This document shows positions 1 through 8,132 of a DNA stretch of 64,000 nucleotides, piece after piece. The DNA is from Thiosocius sp963736445. Lineage in GTDB: Bacteria; Pseudomonadota; Gammaproteobacteria; Chromatiales; Chromatiaceae. Where the stretch lies: positions 62,001 to 126,000 of the forward strand of contig CAVTOY010000015.1 of NCBI GenBank assembly GCA_963736445.1, written 5' to 3'. The position numbers and the translations under genes were made by a program. Position 1 is the stretch's first letter, and the number at the start of each line of letters is the position of its first letter. Below the pieces are notes generated by a model. It made no database searches. It was not told the DNA's origin and worked only from the letters and a program-made list of their open reading frames with translations.

Positions 1-470
1 GTTTGTACCTGGTCGGCAATGTTGAGGCCCAGGGCCCCCACCATTAGCTCAACCCCCAAGGCACGATCATCGTCAGCGACCACTTTCTTGTTGGCCAGGT
101 ACAGGAGTGAGGCATAGGGGCGGTCATCAAAAATCGGCGCCGAATCGCCGATATCGTCGGGGGTGAAGTTCACCGAAGCGAGCAGAAAGCTGCGGTACAC
201 GCGGCCACAGCGCCGATCGAAACCCACAAAGGGCTCGATGCGTCGCAGCAGATCGCCCAATACCTGCAACGGGCCCTGATTCTGGAAGACCTCGATACCG
301 ATCCCCATGGTGTAGTCGCGGTCTTCGTTGCCACCGGGGATGAACAGATCCTGATCGAAATAGATGCCCCACCCCAGACCGCTCTGCTGCGCAGGCGAGA
401 CGCATGAAGCGCCGGCTGTGAATGGCCAACAGATTAGGATGCCGATTAAAACGCGCTGGGCATTTATCAT
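1..470 (-). CDS. LpxR-like outer-membrane lipid A deacylase family protein (partial)
   Basis: The reading frame starts at an ATG at 470 and runs off the left edge, so only about 156 N-terminal residues are visible. A hydrophobic stretch at residues 6-20 (VLIGILICWPFTAG) looks like a signal peptide. The mature part contains DQDLFIPGGNEDRDYTMGIG and DDRPYASLLYLANKK, the two best-conserved blocks I know from the LpxR/DUF2219 family, whose members are outer-membrane beta-barrels that remove the 3'-acyloxyacyl chain of lipid A. The function is inferred from the family; the catalytic residues cannot be checked in full because the C-terminus is missing. It is divergent from purT. Confidence 0.7.
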   Translation of the reverse strand, partial: MINAQRVLIGILICWPFTAGASCVSPAQQSGLGWGIYFDQDLFIPGGNEDRDYTMGIGIEVFQNQGPLQVLGDLLRRIEPFVGFDRRCGRVYRSFLLASVNFTPDDIGDSAPIFDDRPYASLLYLANKKVVADDDRALGVELMVGALGLNIADQVQ

Positions 471-578
471 GGTCTCACGCAGACGATCGACGCCTCACAC
501 TCCCGACGGCTCGCCAAACGCCGCTGCAATCGCTAACCTTGTGATCCGACCCCACCGCGTATCGTCGAGACACAAGTT

Positions 579-1778
579 ATGCGCATCGGAACCCCACTCA
601 GCGCGACCGCGACGCGCGTTATGCTACTCGGCGCAGGCGAACTGGGCAAAGAGGTCATCATCGCTCTGCAGCGCCTTGGCGTCGAGGTGATCGCGGTGGA
701 CCGCTATCCGAATGCGCCCGGTCATCAGGTAGCCCACCGCGCGCACGTGATAGATATGACCGATCGTCAGGCGCTGCGCGAGCTGGTCGAGCGCGAACGG
801 CCGCACTTGATTGTCCCTGAGATCGAGGCCATCGCCACTGATGCGCTGGCCGAGATCGAGGCCGCCGGACTCAGCGAGGTAATACCCACCGCACGGGCCA
901 CCCAACTGACCATGAACCGTGAGGGCATTCGTCGTCTGGCGGCAGAGCACCTCGGTTTGCCGACATCGGCTTACGCCTTCGCCGACAGCCTGTCGGCCGC
1001 TCGCGAAGCGGCCGATCGGCTGGGCTATCCCTGTATCATCAAACCGGTTATGTCTTCTTCGGGCAAGGGCCAATCGACAGTTCAGGATCCGGCGGGGCTT
1101 GAGGCGGCCTGGGGTTACGCGATGCGCGCCGGTCGGGTCAACCGCGGCCGGGTGATCATCGAGGAGCGCATCCTGTTCGACTACGAGATCACGCTGCTGA
1201 CAGTGCGGGCACGCCACCCGGATGGCGAGATTGCGACATACTTCTGCGCCCCGATCGGGCACCGTCAGGAGCAAGGCGACTACGTCGAGAGTTGGCAACC
1301 ACAGCCCATGTCTGCAGACGCCCTTGGCCAGGCACGCCAGATCGCCGAGCGCATTACGACCGAACTGGGCGGGCGTGGATTGTTTGGCGTGGAGCTATTC
1401 GTACGGGGCGACGACGTCCTGTTCAGCGAAGTCAGCCCGCGCCCGCATGATACCGGCATGGTGACCATGATCACGCAACAGCAAAACGAGTTCGCGCTGC
1501 ATGCGCGGGCTATTCTAGGCCTGCCGGTAGATACCCGGTTGGCGCACACCGGGGCGAGCGCGGTGATCTATGGGGGCCTGGACGCCGAAGGCATTGCCTT
1601 CGAGGGACTGGAGCGGGCGCTGGCGACGGATGACACCGATCTACGTCTATTCGGCAAGCCCGAGAGTTATCTGCGCCGGCGTATGGGCGTTGCGCTTGCG
1701 CGGGCTGCAGATGCGGATTCAGCCCGGCAAAAGGCGGTCGAGGTCGCCGCAGGGGTCGTCACAGTTCCACCCGGGTGA
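579..1778 (+). CDS. purT: Formate-dependent phosphoribosylglycinamide formyltransferase (GAR transformylase 2)
   Basis: A 399-residue ATP-grasp protein, the usual length for PurT. PurT uses ATP and formate to formylate GAR in the third step of purine synthesis, a folate-independent alternative to PurN. The N-terminus has VMLLGAGELGKEV followed by VDRYPNAPGHQVAHRAHVID, typical of PurT. The ATP-grasp core includes PCIIKPVMSSSGKGQS and the metal-binding FSEVSPRPHDTGMVT near residues 287-301. The start at 579 fits family N-termini. It is monocistronic; no terminator hairpin is obvious after it. Confidence 0.95.
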   Translation: MRIGTPLSATATRVMLLGAGELGKEVIIALQRLGVEVIAVDRYPNAPGHQVAHRAHVIDMTDRQALRELVERERPHLIVPEIEAIATDALAEIEAAGLSEVIPTARATQLTMNREGIRRLAAEHLGLPTSAYAFADSLSAAREAADRLGYPCIIKPVMSSSGKGQSTVQDPAGLEAAWGYAMRAGRVNRGRVIIEERILFDYEITLLTVRARHPDGEIATYFCAPIGHRQEQGDYVESWQPQPMSADALGQARQIAERITTELGGRGLFGVELFVRGDDVLFSEVSPRPHDTGMVTMITQQQNEFALHARAILGLPVDTRLAHTGASAVIYGGLDAEGIAFEGLERALATDDTDLRLFGKPESYLRRRMGVALARAADADSARQKAVEVAAGVVTVPPG

Positions 1779-2188
1779 GGGAAAACCCGGCCCAAAACGC
1801 GATATTTCGCTTCAAGCATGCATAATCGGCAAGGCGCCCGCGCAGTGCTTCCTGGCGTGTGACCAAGATCTCAGTTCTGGCCTTTCATTTCTGTTAGGCG
1901 ATCTGGCCATTGCTATCCAGGGTTTACTCCAAGGTTCACCAAGCTCCAGTCATGGCAATATCCACTACTCGCGTTTAGGCGAACTTGAAACCAAGTTTGC
2001 AGCATTTAACTACAATTCGCACAGAACGGCGGATCGGCAACTGGCGCCGTCATTGGCGCAGATCGGTCGTTTAGGCGAATGACGGTAGCTCACCCGTAGC
2101 GAAAACCGCGCACCGCGAGTAACAGCAACCATCCGCGAACGCGAGTAAGCAAATGGAATGCCGACCCTGCTGCGGCACCCACTGGTCG
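1779..2188. other. Intergenic region without a recognised gene
   Basis: This stretch between purT and the sigma54 promoter region carries no convincing ORF. A 12-base direct repeat (CGTTTAGGCGAA) occurs at 1972-1983 and 2068-2079, and GCGAGTAA occurs twice near 2115 and 2140. I see no function for these. Confidence 0.5.
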
Positions 2189-2227
2189 CGATATATCACG
2201 CCAACGGCAGAGTGGCGTGATATATCG
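2189..2227. promoter_or_regulatory. Perfect 15-bp inverted repeat, candidate enhancer site for a sigma54 activator
   Basis: The arms CGATATATCACGCCA (2189-2203) and TGGCGTGATATATCG (2213-2227) are perfectly complementary around a 9-base spacer. There is no T-run after it, so it is a poor terminator. Its centre lies about 125 bp upstream of the start site expected from the sigma54 promoter at 2307-2322, which is where activator sites of NtrC-type regulators usually sit. Binding by the regulator encoded at 3451-5325 is inference. Confidence 0.6.
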
Positions 2228-2306
2228 TGGCGATAGGCCGCGAAAAGACATTAAAGGTCTATTAGAAAAACAATTATCTTATTGCTTTTCAAAGTTTTTT
2301 TAGTTC

Positions 2307-2322
2307 TGGCACAAGGCTTGCT
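2307..2322 (+). promoter_or_regulatory. Sigma54 (-24/-12) promoter
   Basis: TGGCACAAGGCTTGCT has GG and GC separated by exactly 10 bases and matches the RpoN consensus TGGCAC-N5-TTGC(A/T). The expected transcription start is near 2333. It lies about 70 bp before the ATG of the 84-residue membrane protein at 2395, with no gene between. Confidence 0.85.
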
Positions 2323-2394
2323 TCGATCAAGGTACCCTAATCGCGGGACGAAGGCCCCGCTAACGTTTCCTGGTCGTAACTGGAAGGAACTTGG

Positions 2395-2649
2395 ATGCAA
2401 AATTCGTACTCACCCTCAGACGCGAACGAGCCCGGCGACCGCGTAGGAACGTTGCTGAGTATCGCCGGCCTGACCGCATGGTTGAGCGCCATGATGATGG
2501 CGATCGCTGGCCCGCTTTTTGGCGTGCACGTGCCACCCTTGCTGATCGTCGGCATGGTGGTCTTTTCCGGCGCCTTCTCGGTTCTGTCGCTGCCTCGGCT
2601 CGTGGGTCTCGGCAAGCAGCCGAAAAATGGGCAACATCGGCACGCCTGA
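2395..2649 (+). CDS. Small two-helix membrane protein under sigma54 control
   Basis: 84 residues with a polar N-terminus and two hydrophobic segments (about residues 20-42 and 45-65), ending in a His/Gln-rich tail. The ATG at 2395 follows a GGAAGGA ribosome binding site at a proper distance. I recognise no family. It is the first gene after the sigma54 promoter at 2307-2322, and a sigma54 activator gene lies just downstream, so it is probably a main target of that regulator. It is followed by a terminator at 2727-2758, which suggests a single-gene transcript. Confidence 0.75.
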   Translation: MQNSYSPSDANEPGDRVGTLLSIAGLTAWLSAMMMAIAGPLFGVHVPPLLIVGMVVFSGAFSVLSLPRLVGLGKQPKNGQHRHA

Positions 2650-2726
2650 GGCGTGTCGTGGTGCGTAAGAACTCCGCTCTGTTCTCCGAGTAACAACAAA
2701 GCTGAATCCCGTTTCGACGGACATTG

Positions 2727-2758
2727 CCCCCCCCCCCCGCATTCCGGGGGGATTTTTT
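2727..2758 (+). terminator. Rho-independent terminator with a C12 tract
   Basis: A run of 12 C (2727-2738), a short loop GCATTCC, then GGGGGG and a T-run form a strong hairpin plus U-tract. It ends the transcript of the small membrane protein. The C-run is a homopolymer that could vary in length, by slippage or by sequencing error. Confidence 0.8.
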
Positions 2759-2825
2759 TGCGCCTGGCCTGAAAAGCTCGCCGGCATCGCGGCGAACACA
2801 GAGCGTCATTGTTCTAAGTGGCTCC

Positions 2826-3392
2826 ATGGGGGCTTATAGCGTTGCAAGTTCACGCATTTACCAGGCAGCCGTTGGCCGGCTGCTGGAACACGCGAGGCAC
2901 CAGGCCGCGCGACTGGCGCTCAAGTTGTCCCAGTTGCCGGCCTTGGCCGAGGGCCTGGGCGACGTGATGCTCGCGAACCCCGATCGGTCACAGGCTGCGC
3001 TTCCAACGCCCCATCTATCGTCGCGGCAAGCCGGATTCGACGCATTCCTGGCCAAATCCTGCACCGAGCAGAAGCTGATTTCAATGATCGAGCATCTGAG
3101 CACAGTCCGCTTCGAGAGCGCGGTCAACGATCAACGCACACCGGCGCCCTCGGGAATGGCGGATTGGCCGGACGCGCTGGCCGACGCAACGGCGCGCGAG
3201 ATCACCGCGGCGGTCGATCTGGGCGATATCGCCCGATTGTTCGAGATTGCCGATGCCCTGCCAGCGGACCCAGCGGCGCCACGTGCCGATGTCGAGAATA
3301 TGGCACTGATGGCACGCATGTTCGATTTCGATGGTCTGCGCGCATTGTCTGAACGCCTACAGCAACGCAGCCCTGCGGAGGCCGGCGCATGA
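2826..3392 (+). CDS. Unknown protein, possibly the C-terminal remnant of a hybrid sensor kinase
   Basis: 188 residues from ATG 2826; a longer frame upstream would overlap the terminator. The middle part, RQAGFDAFLAKSCTEQKLIS (about residues 69-88), resembles the last helix and conserved Lys of a receiver domain, although the usual Pro after Lys is Ser. The tail (about 135-188, DIARLFEIADAL then FDFDGLRALSERL) resembles the helical C-terminal end of hybrid histidine kinases. No kinase or ATPase part is present. The stop lies close to the start of the sigma54 response regulator, which is where a cognate kinase gene would be expected. The remnant interpretation is inference; it could be a genuine small protein. 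Confidence 0.5.
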   Translation: MGAYSVASSRIYQAAVGRLLEHARHQAARLALKLSQLPALAEGLGDVMLANPDRSQAALPTPHLSSRQAGFDAFLAKSCTEQKLISMIEHLSTVRFESAVNDQRTPAPSGMADWPDALADATAREITAAVDLGDIARLFEIADALPADPAAPRADVENMALMARMFDFDGLRALSERLQQRSPAEAGA

Positions 3393-3450
3393 CATCACTG
3401 CGACATTTCTCCTATCATCCCGACAGGCAGGCCTCTCCCATCGCGTCATC

Positions 3451-5325
3451 TTGAATCAACCCGAGCCGAATCACAGCACCATCTTGCTGGTCGACGACAA
3501 CCCGACCAACCTGCAGCTACTGTTTGGCACGCTGAAGGGGCTCGGCCACAAGCTGTTGGTGGCCAAGAGCGGCGAGGATGCATTGAAGGTCGCACGATGG
3601 GCCCAGCCGGATCTGATCCTTCTGGATATCCTGATGTCCGGCATAGACGGCTTCGAGACCTGCCAGCGGCTCAAGGCCGATCCGCAGACCCAGAACATCG
3701 CGGTGATTTTTTTGTCTGCGTTGGACGACACCGACGATAAAATCAAGGGACTGTCGATGGGGGCAGTCGACTATATTGCGAAGCCCTTCCAGGCCGAAGA
3801 GGTCATAGCCCGCGTCGAGACGCATCTTACGATCGCACGCCTGCGTAACGAACTGGCGGAGCGCAACCGCCAGCTGGAGTCTGCGAACCAACCCATCCTC
3901 GATGCAGTCGGCGACGGCATCTACGGGCTCGACCTGGAAGGCAATATCAGCTTCGCCAATCCCGCCGCGATGCAACTGACCGGCTACCCGAAGGAAGCCC
4001 TGATCGGCCATTCGATTCATGAGATACATCTCTATGCGCGCTGGGACGGCACCCCGTATCACTTTATAGAGACGGGCGTCTATCAGACCCTGAAGCAGGG
4101 CGTGGCCAAACAAAGTGACAGCGATGTGTTCTGGCGCCATGCGGGAGATCACTTTGCCGTCAGCTGGACCTGCACACCGATTATGCGCGGCGGCAATGTG
4201 CAGGGCGCCGTGCTAGCTTTCCGCGACATTACCCAACGCAAACGCCAGGAACACCAGCTGCGCGAGGCGCTCGCCGAGGTCGAGACGCTTCGCGATCGTC
4301 TACAGGCCGAAAACGCCTATCTGCAGGCCGAGGTGAAGACCGAGGGACGGTTCGATAGCATTGTCGGCGAGAGCCCGGCGCTGCGCGCCGTCCTCGAGCA
4401 GATCGAACAGGTGGCGCCGACCAACAGCTCGGTGCTGATCACCGGCGAATCCGGGACCGGCAAGGAGGCCATGGCGCGTGCCATCCATGACCTCAGCCCA
4501 CGTCGCGACCGTCCATTGATCAAGGTCAACTGTGGTGCCATCACGCCGACACTGATCGAGAGCGAGCTTTTCGGTCATGAGAAAGGGGCATTCACCGGCG
4601 CCAGCAAGCAGCGCCAGGGACACTTCGAGCTGGCCGATGGCGGCACGATCTTTCTTGATGAAGTTGGCGAGCTTCCCCTGGATGCTCAGGTCAAGCTGCT
4701 GCGTGTACTGCAAGAGCAAGAGATCAGCCGGCTGGGCTCCGAGCGCGCGATCCAGGTCGATGTTCGGTTGATTGCCGCAACCAACCGTGACCTGGTCGAG
4801 ATGGTAGAAGCCGGCAGATTCCGTATGGATCTTTTTTATCGCCTCAACGTGTTCCCGCTGAACGTACCACCGCTGCGAGACCGGCGTGACGACATACCGC
4901 TGCTGGTGACCAAGTTCCTCGCCGATCAAGGCCGCGCACAAGGACGCACCTTCAGCCGAGTATCGGAGGACGGCATGCAGCTGCTGATGGGATACCACTG
5001 GCCTGGCAACATCCGTGAGTTGCAAAACGTCATCGAGCGCTCGGCCATTCTGGCGCGCGACAAGGTCGTTCCGATCGCGCGCCACCTGGTCTACTCTGGC
5101 ATTGCCGCTGGGTTGGAGCCCGCTGCAGATGTCACGCCACGGACCGGTGAGACGCAGCAGGTATTAGTCAGCCTGGCCAGTAACGAAGCGAGCTACATCC
5201 GTCGCGTATTGGAACAAACTGCCTGGACGATCGCTGGCAAGGGTGGCGCAGCGGAAATCCTCGACCTGCCTGCCAGCACGCTCAGGTCGCGGATGAAGAA
5301 ACTGGGCATCGAACGGCCTGGCTAG
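3451..5325 (+). CDS. Sigma54-dependent response regulator: receiver, PAS, AAA+, Fis-type HTH
   Basis: With a TTG start at 3451 this is 624 residues; an in-frame ATG at 3331 lies inside the previous gene, so the start is uncertain. The receiver domain (about 10-125) has the acidic pair D15/D16, phospho-acceptor D59 and K111. A PAS domain follows (about 145-270, NPAAMQLTGYPKEALIG). The AAA+ domain has Walker A GESGTGKE (about 331) and the GAFTGA loop (about 379-384) that contacts sigma54. The C-terminus (AAEILDLPASTLRSRMKKLG) is a Fis-type HTH. All key residues look intact. No sensor kinase is adjacent. The likely target is the sigma54 promoter 1.1 kb upstream. The stop codon TAG lies in the end of a short repeat (5320-5380). 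Confidence 0.92.
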   Translation: MNQPEPNHSTILLVDDNPTNLQLLFGTLKGLGHKLLVAKSGEDALKVARWAQPDLILLDILMSGIDGFETCQRLKADPQTQNIAVIFLSALDDTDDKIKGLSMGAVDYIAKPFQAEEVIARVETHLTIARLRNELAERNRQLESANQPILDAVGDGIYGLDLEGNISFANPAAMQLTGYPKEALIGHSIHEIHLYARWDGTPYHFIETGVYQTLKQGVAKQSDSDVFWRHAGDHFAVSWTCTPIMRGGNVQGAVLAFRDITQRKRQEHQLREALAEVETLRDRLQAENAYLQAEVKTEGRFDSIVGESPALRAVLEQIEQVAPTNSSVLITGESGTGKEAMARAIHDLSPRRDRPLIKVNCGAITPTLIESELFGHEKGAFTGASKQRQGHFELADGGTIFLDEVGELPLDAQVKLLRVLQEQEISRLGSERAIQVDVRLIAATNRDLVEMVEAGRFRMDLFYRLNVFPLNVPPLRDRRDDIPLLVTKFLADQGRAQGRTFSRVSEDGMQLLMGYHWPGNIRELQNVIERSAILARDKVVPIARHLVYSGIAAGLEPAADVTPRTGETQQVLVSLASNEASYIRRVLEQTAWTIAGKGGAAEILDLPASTLRSRMKKLGIERPG

Positions 5326-5380
5326 CCGCCTGACGGACTTAGCACCGTCTGGCCGCAAACGGTCAAATCCGACAGGCTGC
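5320..5380. repeat. Short copy of the CTAGC...CCTGTCGGACT inverted-repeat family
   Basis: The right end, GGCCGCAAACGGTCAAATCC followed by GACAGGCTGC (5351-5380), is nearly identical to the right end of the element at 56759-56929. The left end (GGCTAGCCGCCTGACGGACTT) matches the other terminus in inverted orientation. It looks like an internally deleted copy. Its CTAG supplies the TAG stop of the upstream regulator gene. Confidence 0.6.
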
Positions 5381-5462
5381 AAGAAGGACAGATCATGCCG
5401 AAAAGCCATGCTACGCTGGCGACCTCGACCGCGACATTACAGCATTCCAGTAAGGTAAAACA

Positions 5463-6485
5463 ATGAGGAAACTCAAGCACTTGACTGCCGGCCTGATAGC
5501 CATCGGCATCTCCACGAGCCTGCCAAGCATTGCGTCGGCGGCCCCCGAGGTACCCGCGAATTTTCGCATCATGAGCGAGAAAGAGATCGCCGCACACACA
5601 GGTGTGATGAAGAGTCTGCAAGGCTCGGCGCGCGAGGAATATCGCAATACGCATTACAAAGAGCTGCAGGAACGTGCCCGTCGCCAAGGCTACCAGATGC
5701 CGGCGGAGCCCCCGTGGGCGGCAAAAACCACCGGCACCACTGCGCAGGCCAACGCGTCGCCTAGGGTGCCCATCGCACGCAAACAAACCGCCACCGATGC
5801 CTCGGCGCGGCATGCCGCGATGCGCGAGAAGCTCAAGGCGCTCACCGCGCTTCAGTCGGGGGCCGAGAACGTGTCGACCCAGACCGAGTCGCCCATCAAC
5901 AAACCGCAGACCGCAGACCAGGCGGCGGTGAGTGCGCCGGTCGTCCCGGTCGAGGCTCCATCGCTTTCAAAACCCAGTGCGGAGACATCGGTGCCGGCGC
6001 CCGAGCCACCCACCTTCACCAAGAGGCCGCGCTTTACGGCGCCAGCGGCACCTGTTGCGCCCATCACCCCTGCGCCGGTCGACGCACAAGGCCACGCGCC
6101 GCGCATTGATACTCCGGCGCCACGAGCCGCGGCCACGCCGGGCCGATTCACCGCACAGGCGATGCCGCCGGAGATATCGAATAGCGCAGGAGACGTGCAG
6201 CCAGGCACCTCCCCCGACGCGTCGGATGCGATGACCGCTTACCGTGAGGCCATGCGCTCGCGCTTTGACGCATTCATGCGCGATCGTCAGACACAGTACG
6301 AACAGGACCAGCGGCGCCAGCGTGAACAAATGTCCGCAGCCAGGCAACAGAATCGCTCAACGCAGCAACCACTGCCGCGCAACACTTTGCAGCCGCGACC
6401 CTACCCCGGTGGCATGCCGGTCTGGGCCCCACCTTATCCCATGGCCTTCCCCGGCTATCGCGAGCCCTACTCGGAGCAACGCTGA
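5463..6485 (+). CDS. Exported Pro/Ala-rich protein of unknown function
   Basis: 340 residues with a clear signal peptide (residues 1-26, ending ASA). A conserved-looking segment follows (about 30-80, EKEIAAHTGVMKSLQGSARE and a Tyr/Arg-rich helix). A long low-complexity Pro/Ala/Thr linker spans about 95-245. A charged helix follows (about 250-300, many Arg, Gln and Met), and the tail is rich in Pro and Tyr. The architecture suggests a periplasmic or outer-membrane-associated protein with a disordered linker. I do not recognise a named family. The start at 5463 follows AAGG. Confidence 0.75.
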   Translation: MRKLKHLTAGLIAIGISTSLPSIASAAPEVPANFRIMSEKEIAAHTGVMKSLQGSAREEYRNTHYKELQERARRQGYQMPAEPPWAAKTTGTTAQANASPRVPIARKQTATDASARHAAMREKLKALTALQSGAENVSTQTESPINKPQTADQAAVSAPVVPVEAPSLSKPSAETSVPAPEPPTFTKRPRFTAPAAPVAPITPAPVDAQGHAPRIDTPAPRAAATPGRFTAQAMPPEISNSAGDVQPGTSPDASDAMTAYREAMRSRFDAFMRDRQTQYEQDQRRQREQMSAARQQNRSTQQPLPRNTLQPRPYPGGMPVWAPPYPMAFPGYREPYSEQR

Positions 6486-6538
6486 GGTGTATTCAATGGT
6501 CATTCGACCGAAGACCGGCCGATTCTGGCCTGGACTGG

Positions 6539-7351
6539 TTAAGCCCGGGCCTCTCGAATCCTTTCGTAGGCCTGGCGAATTTCGTGCGTCTTTTGCGCCG
6601 CGACCTTCATCATCTCCTCCGGAAGGCCCTTGGACACCAGCTTGTCGGGATGATGCTGGCTGAGTAGGCGTCGATAGGCTCGCTTGACCTCGGCATCACT
6701 CGCCTGCGCGTCCACGCCGAGCACTTGGTAGGCATCCGCGAGCTTCGGCCTAGCCGCTGGTTCGCCTTGCCGCGAGCCGCCGCGCTGGCGTTGACCATGG
6801 AATCCACGCTGCGCACGTATCATCCGCTCGAGTCGACGATAGTCGAGTTCGGAGACACCCAGACGCCCGCAGATGTGCGCCAACAGGCGGTCCTCGCTCT
6901 CGCTCAGCAAACCGTCGGCGTAGACGGCCTGCAGCTGTATCTCGATGAACATGCCGATCAGCGTGACCCGGCCGTGGCATTCCCGGCGAAACTGATCGAG
7001 AACCGCATCGAGATCAAAATCCTCGTCCTTGCCCTGGCTGAACAGATTAATCGCCGCCTGGCGCTTGGCCGCATCGAGCGCCATCTCGGCCATCAACGAC
7101 TCCGCCACGCGGATCTCCTCCGGACTGACCCGGCCATCCGCTTTGGCCACGTTCCCCATCACGGCAAAGGTCGCGGTGAAAAACGCCGTTTGCACGCGCT
7201 CGCGGTCACCGGCGCTGAATGGTCCGAGATCCGGAAGCGCATTCAGACCCCTGTCAAAGTTGTGACCCAGCGCCGCGCCCAACAAAGCGCCGAGCGGCCC
7301 GCCGAGCATGAACCCGAAGGCGCCCCCGACGAGCTTGCCCCACCAGCTCAA
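6539..7351 (-). CDS. djlA: DjlA-type co-chaperone (TerB-like domain plus J domain)
   Basis: DjlA is an inner-membrane DnaK co-chaperone. The N-terminal hydrophobic segment (SWWGKLVGGAFGFMLGGPLG) is followed by GHNFDRG, as in E. coli DjlA. The middle (about 50-170) is a TerB-like helical domain with DGRVSPEEI and DGLLSESED. The C-terminus is a J domain with the essential HPD (HHPDKL). I place the start at a TTG at 7351 (GGGTGG upstream) because the family begins immediately before this membrane segment; a GTG at 7360 is possible. The upstream neighbour on the same strand is the CbiM-like gene. Confidence 0.88.
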   Translation of the reverse strand: MSWWGKLVGGAFGFMLGGPLGALLGAALGHNFDRGLNALPDLGPFSAGDRERVQTAFFTATFAVMGNVAKADGRVSPEEIRVAESLMAEMALDAAKRQAAINLFSQGKDEDFDLDAVLDQFRRECHGRVTLIGMFIEIQLQAVYADGLLSESEDRLLAHICGRLGVSELDYRRLERMIRAQRGFHGQRQRGGSRQGEPAARPKLADAYQVLGVDAQASDAEVKRAYRRLLSQHHPDKLVSKGLPEEMMKVAAQKTHEIRQAYERIREARA

Positions 7352-7429
7352 CGCAACCACCCACGCGCCTGCGAACCTGCCGCTCCAGCATGCCGGCCCA
7401 CTGCGGATTCGACCCAAGCTTCGGATGGT

Positions 7430-8095
7430 TTACTTGCCATGCAGATACTCCTCATCGCGAAAAGACCCGACCCAGTGCGGTTTGAATCCCACCATGATGG
7501 AGACCAGCCAGCCGTTGAGGACCGCCTCAGGAAAGAACATCAACGGAAGAAACAGCAGGTAGGTTTCACTGAGCTTTTCCAGCGAGAAAGCGCCGGCGGT
7601 CAGTAGGAGCCCCGTTGCCGTGAGCGCCGCCAGGATCGCCACCAGCCCACCGGCAAAAAAGGCATTGATAAAGACATAGACAAAATAGTGCTTGGGCAGA
7701 TGGGCCCGCGCCAAACCGAGAATCAACTGGGTCAGGCTCGCCGGGAGCACAATAAAGACCAGTGCCGAGGGGACGAAGCCCGCCCAATCGTTCAACCCGA
7801 ACAGGGTCGCAGCGAACAGACTGAGACTGCCGGCCACGATGGCCAGTGACCAACCGAACATTAAGGTCAGTGTGACCATTCCCGATAGGTGCCAGGCAAG
7901 ACCTGGCTGAATCTCCGTGCGCAGCGTCCACAGCATCAGCACACACACCACGGCACCGAGAAAAACGTTCAGCTGATCCGCATGACCCAAGCGCCGCCAG
8001 CCGGCCCAGCGCAGGGCACGGCTGAGGGACCACGCGTACAGCAACCCGAACAACCACAACCAGGACATGGGGAAAAGTTCGCCAGAGAATTCCAT
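7430..8095 (-). CDS. CbiM-like energy-coupling factor transporter permease-type membrane protein
   Basis: 221 residues with about six hydrophobic segments. The pattern HLSGMVTLTLMFGWSLAIVA, then LPKHYFVYVFINAFFAGG and LPLMFFPEAVLNGWLVSIMV, matches the proteobacterial CbiM-like family (PF01891 type) thought to take part in nickel or cobalt uptake. The usual EcfT and ATPase subunits are not nearby, so the substrate is open. Start ATG at 8095. The gene is divergent from the aldo/keto reductase. Confidence 0.7.
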   Translation of the reverse strand: MEFSGELFPMSWLWLFGLLYAWSLSRALRWAGWRRLGHADQLNVFLGAVVCVLMLWTLRTEIQPGLAWHLSGMVTLTLMFGWSLAIVAGSLSLFAATLFGLNDWAGFVPSALVFIVLPASLTQLILGLARAHLPKHYFVYVFINAFFAGGLVAILAALTATGLLLTAGAFSLEKLSETYLLFLPLMFFPEAVLNGWLVSIMVGFKPHWVGSFRDEEYLHGK

Positions 8096-8132
8096 AAATG
8101 CAGCGATGCAACCAAAGTGTGGAGTTTAACCG

